Source: Lantana camara | Taxonomy: Eukaryota > Streptophyta > Magnoliopsida > Lamiales > Verbenaceae | Length of the DNA: 64,000 bases | Direction of reading: 5' to 3' | NCBI GenBank assembly: GCA_037501455.1 | Contig: CM074860.1 | Span: 42,046,501-42,110,500 of the forward strand | Shown: positions 11,989 to 23,697 of the stretch, one piece after another | Numbering within the stretch: the stretch's first letter is position 1 | How the letters are laid out: each line of letters opens with the position of its first letter | Translations under genes and position numbers: made by a program | The notes under the pieces: model-generated | What the model saw: only the letters and a program-made list of their open reading frames with translations | What the model was told of the DNA's origin: nothing | Databases searched by the model: none

Positions 11989-13841
11989 TTCAAATTTCTG
12001 AAAAACGGTTTTTGGCGCAGCAACATTTTCAAAGGCAAAATCAGGGCATTTCGGGAGCAGCTCTTGGGGAACTTCTTAGGCCTCAAATACACACATAACA
12101 TACATGAAACAAACACAAAAGAATCACATTAAAAGGCCAAAGCAGCAACAAAGATCATTTAAATCAAGCAACAAAAATCGGACAAAGAAGAGCAAACCAT
12201 GCATTCATGCCATGATCATCAACTTAGGGGCTGAGCTAGGAGTTAAAAGCTTGGGAACTAAATGCTAGCATGCTAAGCTACTCAAATAGTCCATTTATAT
12301 GCAAATTGACACGAATTGGAGCACATTAGAACCACCAACCAATCACAAAATGCAACAGCAGCAGATCAGTTCGCACATAGCATACAAACAGGCCTCATGT
12401 TTCGATTTAGGAGCTGAAAATGGATCTAAAAGCTTGAAAGAGCAAGGTTAACATGTAAATCAATTAGTATAAAACATCTCCATGCAAATTCACACGAATT
12501 GGAAGCCATTAACTCAAGCAACAAGGTACAAAACGTCACAGCAGTTCCAAAACAGGGGAGCAGATTTCTAACCTAGGTTTGGGGCTCAAAAACTCATAAT
12601 TTCATCAAAGGATCTTAAGACCAAATCATCCAAACATCATGTACTATCATTTAAGCATCAAAATGGAGCATAATAAGTTCATATGACTGGATTTGACACC
12701 CTAAACAGCCACACACAAAACTGATGCAAGGAGGGCATGAAAATAAGTCATGTTCTAACTCATATATGTAGCTGAAAAGGGGCATGAAATCAGGGGAAAA
12801 CAGGGCATATTCATAGAACAACATGTATATTACATTATCAAGCATTATCACACGAAATTGGAGGCAAGAATTCATCAAGAACAATTCAAAAACGTGACAG
12901 CAGTTTGGTGAAAATGAGCAGATTTACAGCAGCAGTTCGGATTCCAGTTTCATGCTTAAAAACTCAAGATTTTCTTCATGTTATCAATGGTAGATCATAT
13001 ATTACACAACTAACATGAAGTATAAGTCATATATTGAGGTTAAGATTCTCAAATAATCAGTTAACATGCATCAAACCTCCATGAAACTCAAGCTAAGATA
13101 AGGATTCAAAAAAAATGAAGTCTAACCCTATCTATTCATGCAAGCCTCCATTCCCTTATTAAATCTGATGCATTTCAAGAATTTCAAGGATCAAATGAAG
13201 CATATAAGAGAGGAGAATACATAAATATACTTACCTTGAAGATTTGGAGAAGAAAGATGGTGATTTGAGCCCAAAATCCACAAAAGGGCCAAAGTTCTCT
13301 TCTCTTCTCCTCTACTCTCTTTGTCTCGATCATTTGCAGCAAAAGGGAGGGTGTTTGGCTCGGTTTCAAGGGCTAGGAGAAGATAAGGGATAGTTAACTC
13401 AGCTCCAAGGATCAAGGTTAGGCTTTGGTTAAGTTAAAATGGGTCCCGCCAAGAAGACTAGTCAAAGAAGTTGGCTTTAGCACAAGCTGTTCGTTCCGGG
13501 CGAAAAACGAGGATCCAAATGGGCTTAGAAAAATACCAATTCAGGTTCCTTGGTTTCATCTCTTTGTTACGAGTCTGACGCATCTTCCGGAATTCGAATC
13601 CGAATTCCCGAGCTCAAGTTATGGCCTCCGGAACACGAGGCGCGCTAAAACTAATTAGGCCCTCATGTCCCTCGCTAAATACTTAAGGTTTAAAACCTCG
13701 AAAAACAAACACGAAAACTTAAAACGAGCATGCAAACACATTCATAACTAACATATATCACGCATATCAAAAGTTCACAAAAATCGGAATTGAATTCCGG
13801 CACATAACGAGCAAATTACGAGCATGCAAACTTAAACGTTA

Positions 13842-16800
13842 TGTGACGCCCCACTTCTCGATCAAGGTAAAGTTTGGTACGAGAGTGCACGATTTACCTT
13901 TCCTTGCATGACTTATGTGGATTTATGCCTTAATTTGATAGACATTTGGTGCTTATGTGAAAAACATGATTTACATGACTTATGTGGCTATTTGATATGA
14001 TAAGTATGTACTCGTATTGTGCTTAAAGAGTTTTGATAGCATGCTTTATGGTTAAACGCAATAATGTGCTTATTTGGATATTAAAGCATAATTTAGGGAC
14101 TAAATGGTAAATTTATTTTCCAAGCCTGGAACTTGTTAGAACTTAATGAAATTGTGTAGATAATTCGATTACGAGTTCGTGGGTTCTTGAATCGCTCAAT
14201 TCGGAGTTCGGAAGAAGAAGTTATGGCCATTCTACGAAAAGTCAACCGTTTTAAGCCTAAATGTTGACCTGCGACCCAATTTCAATTCTGATCCAATTTG
14301 AGATCCAATTTCACTTAAATCCGACCCGTATGACCCGCTCCATGATCCTATTCAGCTGACCCAAATCAGATTATAACACCCTAAACTCATTTTACGATAT
14401 TTCACAAGAGATTCAAGTTCTCTCTCCCTCACTTTTCTCTCAACCCATTGATCTTCTCTCAAGAACACCTTCAACCATTTTCAAGAGACAAGAGTGGAGA
14501 CTAAAGCTGGAGATTCAGGACTAAAGAGCAAGATTCCCTCTTCCATTTTCAGCTCTTAAGGTAAGAAATGCTTGAATGCTTATGTGGGTCTTCTTCTTTA
14601 AACTTGAAGCTTGAGTTTGAAATCTAGGGTTCTTGGTTAGATGGATTAAATCCGAATTTTATGATGGAAATATGTTTCTTATGATGTTGGGAGTGATTTG
14701 ATGTAAGAATTTCTTATTTTCATATTCATTTGAAGATTTCACCATTAAAGCACTTTGAAGCTTTTCATAAGAACTTATGCATGTTCATGCCCTAGCTTGT
14801 TTTAACTTGATTTGATAATGGATTCATGTTCCTTATGTGCTTTTATGAAGAATAGGATAGGTTTCCTTGAGTTTCATGCTTATTTGAAGAATCCACCATT
14901 GATGACCTTTGAAGCTTTCTTGAGAATTCTTGCATGTTTATGTTCTTGTGTGATTTAACTTGATTTGATGATCGATTCTTGTTCCTTGAGAAATTCCATG
15001 AAAAATGTGATTAATTCCTTTGAGTTTCTTGCATGGTTGTTGATTTCACCATTGTTATGCTTGAAGCTTTCATGAAACTTGTAGAAGATGAAGTTCTTGT
15101 ATGAATTGCTAGCTTTCTTGATGTTTATATGTTCCTAAGTGCTTTATTATGTAACTTGATGATTTATGATGCTTATTTGTGGTTTTGGAAGCTTAATTTC
15201 ATGTTTTGGGGTGTTTAGAACTCATTCTCGTCGAATTCCAAGTGGTTGTCACGTTTTTTTTAAGTTCTGGGCAGAATCCGCTAGGGTGGATTTTTGCAGT
15301 GTAAAAAATCCATGGGGGTGGATTTGAGGCAGTAGCTTCTGGACAATCCGCGAGGGTGGATATTTTGTGAAGGAAAATCCATGGGGGTGGATTTTCCCCA
15401 GCCTTGTTTTTTTGACTTGTTTCGCTTGTTTTGACTCTTGTATGTCCTTTTCTTGTTTCTATAATACCTTTAATGAGTTGTGGCCTTATTATATGTGGTG
15501 GAACTTCTTGCATATCACTTGTTATGATTTTATTGCCTTGATCAAGTTTAAGTTGTCACATTTTGCTAAGTTATGCATTTACTTGAACTTGTATGACTTC
15601 CTACGTTATGTGTGACCTTGACATGCTATACATGCTCATGATTGATCCTCACATTTCATTAAGTGCATGATATGACTCCATAAGCATACATAACTCTCAT
15701 AAGTGACTTGTTACTTAAGCCGTGCGTCGTTTACTTGGTTTGGGTCGTGTCTTACCTTTGTTAGTACGTTTGTCTTGTTAGGTGGTGAGTCTCCGGCCGA
15801 GTAGTCCGTTGCTCGTGGTCGACCTTTGAGGTTCTTGGTAAAGGTGAGGAGTTATATACTTACGAAACGATTTCAAAACTGTGGACACCTATAGCCTTTC
15901 ATATTTGTTGGTTTTGAACTCCCGTTTTGAAAACGTATATTTAGGCTTTATAAGCCAAGTTTTGTGAGCTTTGCTCGTATCATGAATATTTGCTTATGGA
16001 AAACGGTTTACAAGTAAAACTGAAGTTTTGGTATATGGGATAGATACCCAAAATGGTTTCGGAACTTTCATTTGAATATTATGTATGTGTGAGTTGTGTA
16101 GCGAGGTTATGGTGTACCTCGCAAGGACGCTTGCTTGGGGAAATCGAATTTGAGCTCGGGGATGGAGGTGAGAGATGTTCCGGGAAGGCAAGGGCCGACG
16201 GATGTCCTTATCCAAAGTTCCCACTTGTGGACAAGACTACTAAGACTCCGAGGAGGTTCGGGGTTGAAGTTTTCTTGGGGAGAGCTAGGTTTCATGGACC
16301 GAATTCTCTATGTTATGGATGATCGGGGGATGTACACCCTCGGTATCAACGGTGTAATGGATGTTTTGAGTTGATTTCTTGGTTTGGGAAGATCGGATGG
16401 AGTGCTCGTTCTCGCCGAGCCGGTTATGTGTGGTTTATGATCCATATTTTCTAAAACTTGCATTTACTTCGAAAAATGAGTTGGATCATGAACACCTTTG
16501 TTTTGAGCATGCATTGAACCTTATATACCCTATATATATTGTGAACTTCTCCTCACCGGTTCCTTTGAGCTGACTCCCTTTATCTTTCGTGGACGCAGGT
16601 CGCGTTTTGGAGTCAAGCTAGGCGGGGTCTTTTGAGAGTCTTGTTTAAGTGGTCTAGTTTGTACTCGTTATGCATGTAGCATACTTTGTTACTTATGTCT
16701 TATGCCTTGTTTTGGGGATTATGGACTTAATATGTATGATGTTTTATTATGCTAGTTTGGACCGTGATGGTCATTAGGATGATTTTACATTCCGTATTTT

Positions 16801-17056
16801 GAGCATTATGTGCTGGACCGTGATGGTCATTTAATTGATGGATTTATATGTTGCTCTTACGAATATTGGTTACTTGATGTTTAAGCTTCCGCATACTTGT
16901 GACTGTTTACTCGCTTTGTGAGTCTAGTGTCGCCTAGCTAGGATGTCCGTTTGTCACCGCTTGCTTCGAACCCGGCGGGTATATGGATAGCAATTCTATA
17001 TACAAGCTAGGTCCGTGGAGCGGGATAGGCGTGGATGCCCTCGTTGGGGCGTTACA
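13842..17056 (+). mobile_element. Solo LTR G (plus strand), 3215 bp
   Basis: Begins TGTGACGCCCC and ends GGGGCGTTACA; TSD CGTTA is exact at 13837-13841 and 17057-17061. It carries a donor-like AAG|GTAAG (GT at 14561-14562) after a C/T-rich leader, a cluster of four dyads (15275-15395), and a GCTAGGCGGGG near 16617. The CAGTC hairpin is degenerate here. No coding or internal region. Confidence 0.93.
15275..15395 (+). repeat. Dyad cluster of LTR G (AATCC-core-GGATT type)
   Basis: Four repeats of the form AATCC-8 bp-GGATT, with ATCC at 15276, 15308, 15346 and 15377 (spacings 32 and 31 within couples). The cores CATGGGGGT and GCTAGGGT/GCGAGGGT are less symmetric than in the other families, but the arms stay complementary. 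Confidence 0.8.
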
Positions 17057-17661
17057 CGTTAAAATTCAAAGTTCAATATAAACAATTAATTTCATATAAA
17101 TTCAAATAATCATATAAGCATTAAAATAACACTCAAATACGTAATTAAATAATTTAAATGCACATAAAACCCTCTCGTTACGGAGTACCTGGAAATCCGA
17201 ACGATCGGGATGTTACACACTCGGAGGGAGGTGCGGGACGGAGTCCTTGGGCGTGAGTGTCATGAAACTCACGACCCTAACGTATAAGCGTGGATGCGAA
17301 GGGTGGGCACCCTTCCATCCCATGGAGTAAGGAGGTATGTGTTTGTTTTAAGTCATTATGTGTTATGTTTCGAGTTTTGTCTTGTGAAGGAGGTTGGTTG
17401 TGCACTCGTACTCGCCGAGTGATGTGTGTGTGTTATGTTTCCGTTTATGATTCATGAAACGGGTGAGGACTTCTAATCCTTAAAATTGGTTGATTTTGGC
17501 CTTCGGCCCTAAACCTCTTTTCTTTATATATATGCTATCACGTGTTAAAATAATTTGGATTGCAAAAACCATGCCCGATTCATGAATACTCAAGATTTGA
17601 ATATGCTATTTTTATGCTTTGCTCTATATTTATGTACGGGTGTGTGTGGTAGCCCCCTCAC

Positions 17662-17676
17662 CAGTCTTTAGGACTG
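17662..17676 (+). other. Conserved LTR hairpin CAGTC-loop-GACTG
   Basis: CAGTCTTTAGGACTG preceded by CCCCTCAC and followed by ACCCC. The same element, with different loops, is at 34727, 49166, 24816 and 25910 on plus and 10480, 39584 and 45831 on minus, always in the sense of its LTR and upstream of GCTAGGCGG. Confidence 0.8.
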
Positions 17677-18190
17677 ACCCCCCTTCGTTGTTTTCTTTTT
17701 CCCCTTTTGTTTCTTGAGTTTGCAAGTGCAGGTCTTCGGTTCGTGCTAGGCGGTGTCTTTTCTTTGGGTCGTTCTTGTATAGGAGAGTCTTTTGCATCCT
17801 TGCATCTTTACTTTCAGTTTTGGTACTATGTATAAATATGGTACTACGTATAAATATGTATAAGTATGGTACTATGTATAAGCTTTGTATGAGTCGGACT
17901 TTGAGCTTTTGTTTTATGATTCATTTGACCTTGGATGGGCATATTATGTGCAAGTTGTATTAATGATAGCATGTATGTTTGTATATTCGTGATCCTGATG
18001 CTTCCGCATTCATTTTGTTTTGTTGTGCGCTCTGTTTAAGGGTCTAGACCGCCTAGCTAGCGTGTGGGTTTTTCTTTGTCACCCGTTCGCCGTGGTTTGA
18101 TGCGTGGGCGGAGTCTCCATTTCGTTACACGTGTTGAGCTATGGTGCGGAGGATGTAGTGCCCTTCGCTTCGGGGTGTTATATCTCGAAG

Positions 18191-18204
18191 TTGTATCAGA
18201 GCTC
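18191..18204 (+). other. Primer binding site of element A (initiator Met-tRNA type, mutated)
   Basis: TTGTATCAGAGCTC lies 8 bp after the LTR end. The plant initiator-tRNA PBS is TGGTATCAGAGC; here the second base is T and the tail differs. Position and match make the call firm, and the mutation suggests an inactive copy. Confidence 0.85.
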
Positions 18205-18394
18205 TTGGTTGCAAAACCGGAGCTCTAGTGTTGTGTGAGTTTGTCTAAGTCGTTCGGCTTAGGATTATGTGTTTGTTTGCATTCACGATCTCATTTATGT
18301 GAATTATTTGATGCTAACTATGTTAATCGTTCACATGAACATGCACTTGCTAATCGACATTCACCTATATTTCTATTGTAATTTTGAAATTTTC

Positions 18395-18396
18395 AG
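18395..18396 (+). promoter_or_regulatory. Candidate splice acceptor before gag
   Basis: A T-rich stretch ending TTTTCAG stands 10 bp before the gag ATG. Together with the AG|GTAAGT donor inside the LTR (seen in the 3' LTR at 28530) it could define a leader intron removing the rest of the LTR and the PBS from a gag mRNA. This is inferred from sequence only. Confidence 0.4.
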
Positions 18397-18406
18397 GACA
18401 CCATCT

Positions 18407-19453
18407 ATGGATCCGAAAGCAACTTTGTACGGGGAGTTTGGAACTTTTAAGCCTTCGCATTTCCGAGGAGGTAATGATATTGAAGTCGGGGAATGGCTCG
18501 CGGAGATAGAGGCAATATTTCGGGTATGGCCATGTGAAGCTCAGAACAAAGTCCGCCTTGTTGCCCTACTTCTACAAGGACAAGCAAATTTATGGTGGGC
18601 AAGACTTACTCAATGACTAGAGGCGACGGGAGAAGCAATACTATGGGATGTATTTATTCGAGAATTTAGGAAAAGGTATACGCCCGCCATTCTACAAGAA
18701 CGAAGACTTGAAGAATTCCTCGCCCTTAAACAAGAAGAGAACACCGTTACGGAATATTTGGAGAAGTTCGAAAGGTTGGGTGCTTATGTGCCACATATTA
18801 CAAGCGATGATCGGTTGAAAGCTAAGCACTTCATGGAGGGCCTTCGGGACGAGATTAGAGAGACTCTGATGGCAAGGGATACGGGGACATGGAATCAAGC
18901 GGTTGAGAAGGCACTACGGGTTGAAACTATGTTGATGACAAGCAAAGGGCATGAAAATGATACACCGGAACAATCATTTGAGCCCGGATCTTGTTCTAAC
19001 CTACAAGTGGGAAAGAGAGCAATTCGACAAGGAGCACCAACCAAGAAGAGAAGTAACAAGAAGAAATCCAAGCCCCGAAAGACTCCTTGGTTAAAAAGGG
19101 AATTTCCACCGTGTGCTCATTGTGGAGGAACCAACCACGCTTATGATAGATGTTGGATCCGGTTGAAGAGATGTTATGCTTGCGGGTCTTTAGAGCATAA
19201 ATCCCCGGAGTGTAACCGTCCGAGGGCTAATAAACAAAGAAGAAGGGATCAAAGACTTCAAGTTGGAGATCAAATTAAACCCAAGAGCCAAGGTAATTGC
19301 ATTCATGGCACCACATTCATGCATATTTATTTTGGGGAAACCCATTTTTGTTCTACTTCTCCTTATTTGTTGCCTCTTGTTGCTTGTTCTTCTTTTCCTA
19401 GTCGTTCTTTGCCTTTGTTGTTATTGTGGTGGTTGCTTTTCTTGTTATTGTGA
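18407..19453 (+). pseudogene. gag: gag of element A, with one nonsense mutation
   Basis: Nucleocapsid/capsid precursor of a Ty3/gypsy element. The start MDPKATLYGEFG is preceded by a candidate acceptor. The retrotransposon gag domain is visible as GEWLAEIEAIF, LLQGQANLWWARL, FRKRYTP and TVTEYLEKFERLGAYVP. Two CCHC zinc knuckles follow (CAHCGGTNHAYDRC and CYACGSLEHKSPEC), flanked by lysine/arginine-rich stretches. A TGA at 18614-18616 interrupts the domain after WARLTQ, and the same frame continues, so one point change explains it. The last ~50 codons are hydrophobic and leucine-rich and are probably non-coding read-through. No protease follows; solo LTR C1 begins at 19466. Confidence 0.88.
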
Positions 19454-19965
19454 GTTGAGAGTTCGTGTGACGCCCCGTCCGATAAATCGCACAGGTATGC
19501 GTCACGAGAGAGTTTACCTTACGCATTTATGTGATTTAATTCCCTTCCTATGCATTTAATTAAATGGGATTTAATTGACTAAAATGCAAATGATAAAATA
19601 TGAATTCTTGCATGACAACCTAAGAACGGAACTTATGAGAATTTAAATTAATTGTTGGAGTTGGATTTAAATAGGACTTTGACCTATTTGTGTGTTTGAG
19701 GCCTAACTTGAGTTAGGTGGGTTTAGGTCGTTCGGGACCAATATGAGCTTGGGAATTCAAATTCGAATTCCGACACCACCATTGGACTTGATTCGGTGAT
19801 TCGGATCCAATGGAATTTACTTTATATTTTTCGAAAACCGTTTAGACCTTAAGCCCTTTTACTTTGACTGATTGGGCCGGAAGTCATTTATTTGAGCCCA
19901 AATCCTAATAAAGGCTCTAGCCTCATATTATATCTTGGAAACCCTAATGAACTCTTTAGCCACCA

Positions 19966-20128
19966 TATATATACCATAAAACCCTAAACTAGATTCATTT
20001 TAATCTTCATTTCACACAAATCATATCATCCATGGAAGAGCTTCAAGAGAGGATGAAGATCTAAGACTTTCCTACACCTTCAAGAACTCATATCTCCCTC
20101 GTTTCTTCATCATTTTGCAATCCGAGGT
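19966..20128 (+). promoter_or_regulatory. Predicted promoter, leader exon and 5' splice site of LTR C1
   Basis: TATATATA at 19966-19973 is followed about 30 bp on by a C/T- and A-rich leader with no long frame, which ends at the consensus donor GAG|GTAAGC (exon end 20126). C2 has the same arrangement on the minus strand (GT at 41401-41400). Transcription start and splicing are predictions. Confidence 0.5.
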
Positions 20129-20439
20129 AAGCTATGGATTTCTCTTGATGTGTATTTCATTTCTATCCATGAATCTAAGCATGAAATTGAATGTATGAGC
20201 TTGTATGAGGAAGTCTTGTGAAAATGGTGATTTATGCCCAACTTGAAGATTATGCCTTATATGATAAACCCTTGAGATCTTGAGCTTGAGTATGTGTTAA
20301 ACATGATTTATGTGATGATATATATGATTTTCGTGGAATTTTGTTGGTTGTTTTGGGTGAAATCCTCCATTTTTGGCCTTGGAAGTCTTCTTCCCGAAGC
20401 TGTCACGTTTCTGCACAAGACAGACGCCCAGATCTGGCC

Positions 20440-20631
20440 GGAACGGCCGTTCCCATTCAGGCCATGAGCCCGGAACGACCCTTCCCAGCCAGGGCTGACG
20501 TCAGCACCGAAGATGGGAAGGACCGTTCCCATTTATACCTTGTGTTGGGAACGGCCGTTCCCAGCTTCGCTGGGGAGATCCGCGGGAAGGACCGTTCCCA
20601 TGCAAGACTATGCATGGGAATGGCCGTTCCC
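20440..20631 (+). repeat. Dyad cluster of LTR C1 (GGGA-ACGGCCGT-TCCC type)
   Basis: Six copies of GGGAACGGCCGTTCCC or close variants. GGAA starts are at 20440, 20472, 20516, 20548, 20585 and 20617, forming three couples exactly 32 bp apart. The copy at 20547-20562 is a perfect 16-bp palindrome. Confidence 0.92.
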
Positions 20632-21419
20632 AACCCCCTGTTCCCCTTTTATGCATGTTCTTTTGTGTTTAATTGATCCGTTTGAAATGCTTTATGAATT
20701 ATATTTTATGATATGACTTCGATTCCATTCTTAGATGATAATACATCATTTTAATTGAATAACTTCGTATGAAAGTTTGTCCTATGTTATGCTACTTGAC
20801 CTATGTGATTCATATCATTCCATAATGCATTGTTAAACCTTAATACTTCGTTAATTTCATGATTTGGTGGAATATGATTTGGTGCATTGTTAATCCATGT
20901 GTACACTTCCTTCCATATTACATATCATTCATCTCTTGGTACACCGTGCGTCTTACTTGGTTCATATAGAGTTTAAGTCATGGGCTTTTGTACGTTTGTT
21001 ATAGAGTTTGGTGGTGCCGGTGGGCCCGTGGTTTAGAGTGTTTGGCCCTTCACACTCTCAGACTCTACTATCACGAGGTGAGGTTTAGGATTTTGTATAG
21101 TTATGTGACCTATGGCCTTTACGTGCTGATTTCTACCTTTGCATGTGAGTATACCCTACTATAGATACGTATGTGTTGGATATGATATGTTTATGACTTT
21201 TGCGTGCGTCCTGTGTAGGTGGAGGTTGTAACGCCCCCGATTTTATTTATTAATATCTTATGTTTAAAATAATGTTATAAAGTATGTTTTGTAATACTTT
21301 CATGAAATTTTATGAATTTATATCAAAGTGGGAAAATTATTTCAAGTCATGGAAAATACTTATTGCATAAAGCAATTACCGAGAGTATCTCAAATTACCA
21401 AATTGTCCCTAGTTGAATA

Positions 21420-23697
21420 TGTTGGAAAACACGAATCAGAAAGCAGCGGAATTTAAAAAATTTTCCCAACAAAAGGACCTTGGACTCGCAATTATGTAAC
21501 CAAATTCGTAGAGATAGAAAACTTACTTTTCTTTTATTCTTTCTTGATGCGTTTCAAGCCACCCAAGAACGCTCTTCTCGCGGCTTGACAACCCGTCCCT
21601 CGAACATCTCTTTCTACTTCAGAATCCATTGTCGGGATAGCAATCCACACCATCTTAGATTCAAATCATGTTAGGGATGTTCTTAACAATATAACATAAA
21701 GAAAGAAACATGAAATGAGAAAAGCATGATAGAAACTCCCTTCGAAACCCAGTTTTGCGAAAGTAGAAAACTGCCAGTCACAAAACCCTCGTGAAAAAAT
21801 TCATCCTTCAAGATATGGACGAACGGTTTTCGCCATCTTCTTTGGTTCGATTTTTTCACTCGTTTCATGTTGGGTTCAGAATCGTTTCATCATCCCTTCA
21901 GATCGTTTTGCTTGATCCCCACTTTTTGGTAAAGCTCGAATCTTCAAAACTTCTAACTTGAAGCTCTCTAGAGATAGTCCACCAACTTGATCACAATCTA
22001 ACTAGTAAGGATGCTAGTTTTCTAGTTAGTGTTTAGGCTTAAACTGGGGTTTATTTGATCTTGGAGAAAGGATGGTGTTCAACACATGAACCAAAAGAAT
22101 TGCCCATTAGCTCTAAGGGGAGCTCGAGCTCCCCTATTCATAAGAGGGGAGTGGCCGAAATTCCTAGTCCTTTATGGGCTAGGATTTTGGTCTCTCTCTC
22201 TCCTATTACTTGATCATCAAGTAATTTGACTTTGACTTTGAATTCAAATTCAAATCAACTTTCAAGAGAGCTAAAAATATCCAAACTAATTTTGGATAAT
22301 TTTATACTTTATTTATTTTAAAATAAATAACTTATTTTATCTAATTAATTAATTCATAATTAATTAACTAGATTATTTTTCTCCAAAATAAGACTTTCTT
22401 TTTAATTCAAAATTAAACCAAAGTCTATTAAATAATTAACAAATTAATTATTTAATCACCAAATAAATATCCACGTGTGGCACACGTGTCATAATGACAC
22501 GTGTCCAGTCACGTGACCCACACGTGTGATTTCACACGTGTGGAACCCTCTAGGCCTGATTAACTCGTTTAATCATTTTCAAGCCTCAACTCATGTAACC
22601 AAGTTGTTGTGTGTGACCCTCTAGGTTCTCAATTCAATTAGCAGTGACCCTAATTAATTAATTCACTAATTAATTAATCAGTCCACAGATTAAACGACCA
22701 TAGTTTAGCAACAGGTGTTTAACCCCTAGCTGAATTGGAATCTTCGGATTCGACAGAACCTTTAAGTCATTGATTCATGTGAGATACAATCCTCCTACTT
22801 ACTATCTCTCAACCAAGATCTAGGGCAAGGGAATAATCAGAACCCTAATAATCCGGTCTTAAAGCTAAGTGCATTTCATATCCATTTGATCTCAATCCAA
22901 GAAACCCTTTTCTTGATGTCTTGATCTACTGCCTTGGCCAAGGACTCCATATGGCATATGAATGACTTACACAATAAGAGATCACCTTGCAAATGCAAGT
23001 GTAGGTCCTTTCTTGATTCTCATTCACTTTCATGAATCACTTGTGCAGCCCCAGCATAAGCCTTGAATCAGTTGTCTAAGGCGACACCCTTTAAAGCTTA
23101 TACCTAAGACTACAGAGTTAACTCATAAAGTGACAAGGAACTTCAAGTCTAAGGATCAATTAATCACATCAATGACTCGTGAGATATTTCCTAATCTGGA
23201 AGTTTCCATTTCCTGAAATAGAAACTTCCTTTCCCATTTAGGAATCTTCTCACACGGGGCACCTCAGCGAACTTACTTATTGAAGTAAGCACCCTCATGT
23301 ATCACGCACGTATCAACTATACACTTTGCACCTCCATGAAACAAGGTGGTCCCTCTTAAGGGCGTGATCCCACAAGCAAGCCTTAGAGGAGTCAGGTTGA
23401 CACTCCCACTGTCTGTAGGACTCATCGGCTTGGAGTATTTTACTAATAATGACTTATGTGATATAGGGCTCGTTTCATGAACCATTTCACCTAAATGGTA
23501 GAGTCCTAAAGTCATCAGGATTAGCGGAGTTCTCATACATGCACAGCTTAAGTAAACGCATACCAAACAAGAGCATATAAAGAAGTGTTTGCCTATGATA
23601 TTAATCAATCGTATATTATTCAAAGATTGTCTGTGATACTAGGAAAGTCCCAAAACGGATTACGTCGAATCGGCTTTCTAGGGCACTATTCCTAATA
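21420..23697 (-). mobile_element. Copia-type solo LTR, 2278 bp
   Basis: TSD GAATA is exact at 21415-21419 and 23698-23702. On the minus strand it starts TATTAGGAATAGTGCCC (TG changed to TA) and ends with CCGCTGCTTTC...TTTTCCAACA, a layout common in plant Ty1/copia LTRs; that family call is from memory. No PBS, PPT or coding region is seen. It contains six G-box motifs (22472-22540). A related fragment lies at 50996-51768. Confidence 0.88.
22472..22540. promoter_or_regulatory. Cluster of six CACGTG G-boxes
   Basis: CACGTG occurs at 22472, 22483, 22498, 22510, 22521 and 22535, that is six times in 69 bp, most within ACACGTGT. G-box/ABRE elements bind plant bZIP and bHLH factors. The density inside an LTR suggests a regulated promoter or enhancer; this is not shown by sequence alone. 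Confidence 0.75.

Larger units (their letters stand above)
10023..17217 (-). mobile_element. Solo LTR A' (minus strand), ~3975 bp without its insert
   Basis: On the minus strand it begins at 17217 with TGTAACATCCCG and ends at 10023 with GGGGTGTTACA. The TSD CACTC is exact at 10018-10022 and 17218-17222, and the uninterrupted copy near 34285 shows the empty site. It is a relative of LTR A. Visible parts are a splice-donor-like AAG|GTAAGT (GT at 13234-13233), a dyad cluster (11857-11988) and a hairpin (10480-10494). Solo LTR G lies inside. No internal region, PBS or PPT is present, so it is a solo LTR. Confidence 0.93.
9418..18182 (+). mobile_element. 5' LTR of element A (truncated, split by solo LTR A')
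   Basis: 9418-10022 matches 33683-34290 of the 3' LTR, and 17223-18182 matches the following part up to 35248, so the two LTRs of A are recognised by mutual similarity. The LTR ends at 18182 with GGGGTGTTATA, where the 3' LTR has GGGGTGTTACA. It carries the CAGTC-loop-GACTG hairpin at 17662-17676, GCTAGGCGG at 17745-17753 and CCGCCTAGC at 18049-18057. The promoter-proximal part is lost. Confidence 0.88.

Noticed and set aside
19310..19453. Membrane protein segment or protease at the gag C-terminus
   Set aside because: The leucine-rich run has no D(T/S)G active site and looks like T-rich non-coding sequence read in the gag frame.
20440..20631. CRISPR-like array of short repeats with spacers
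   Set aside because: The repeats are palindromic and diverged, few in number, lie inside plant LTRs, and recur in eight LTR copies; there are no cas genes.
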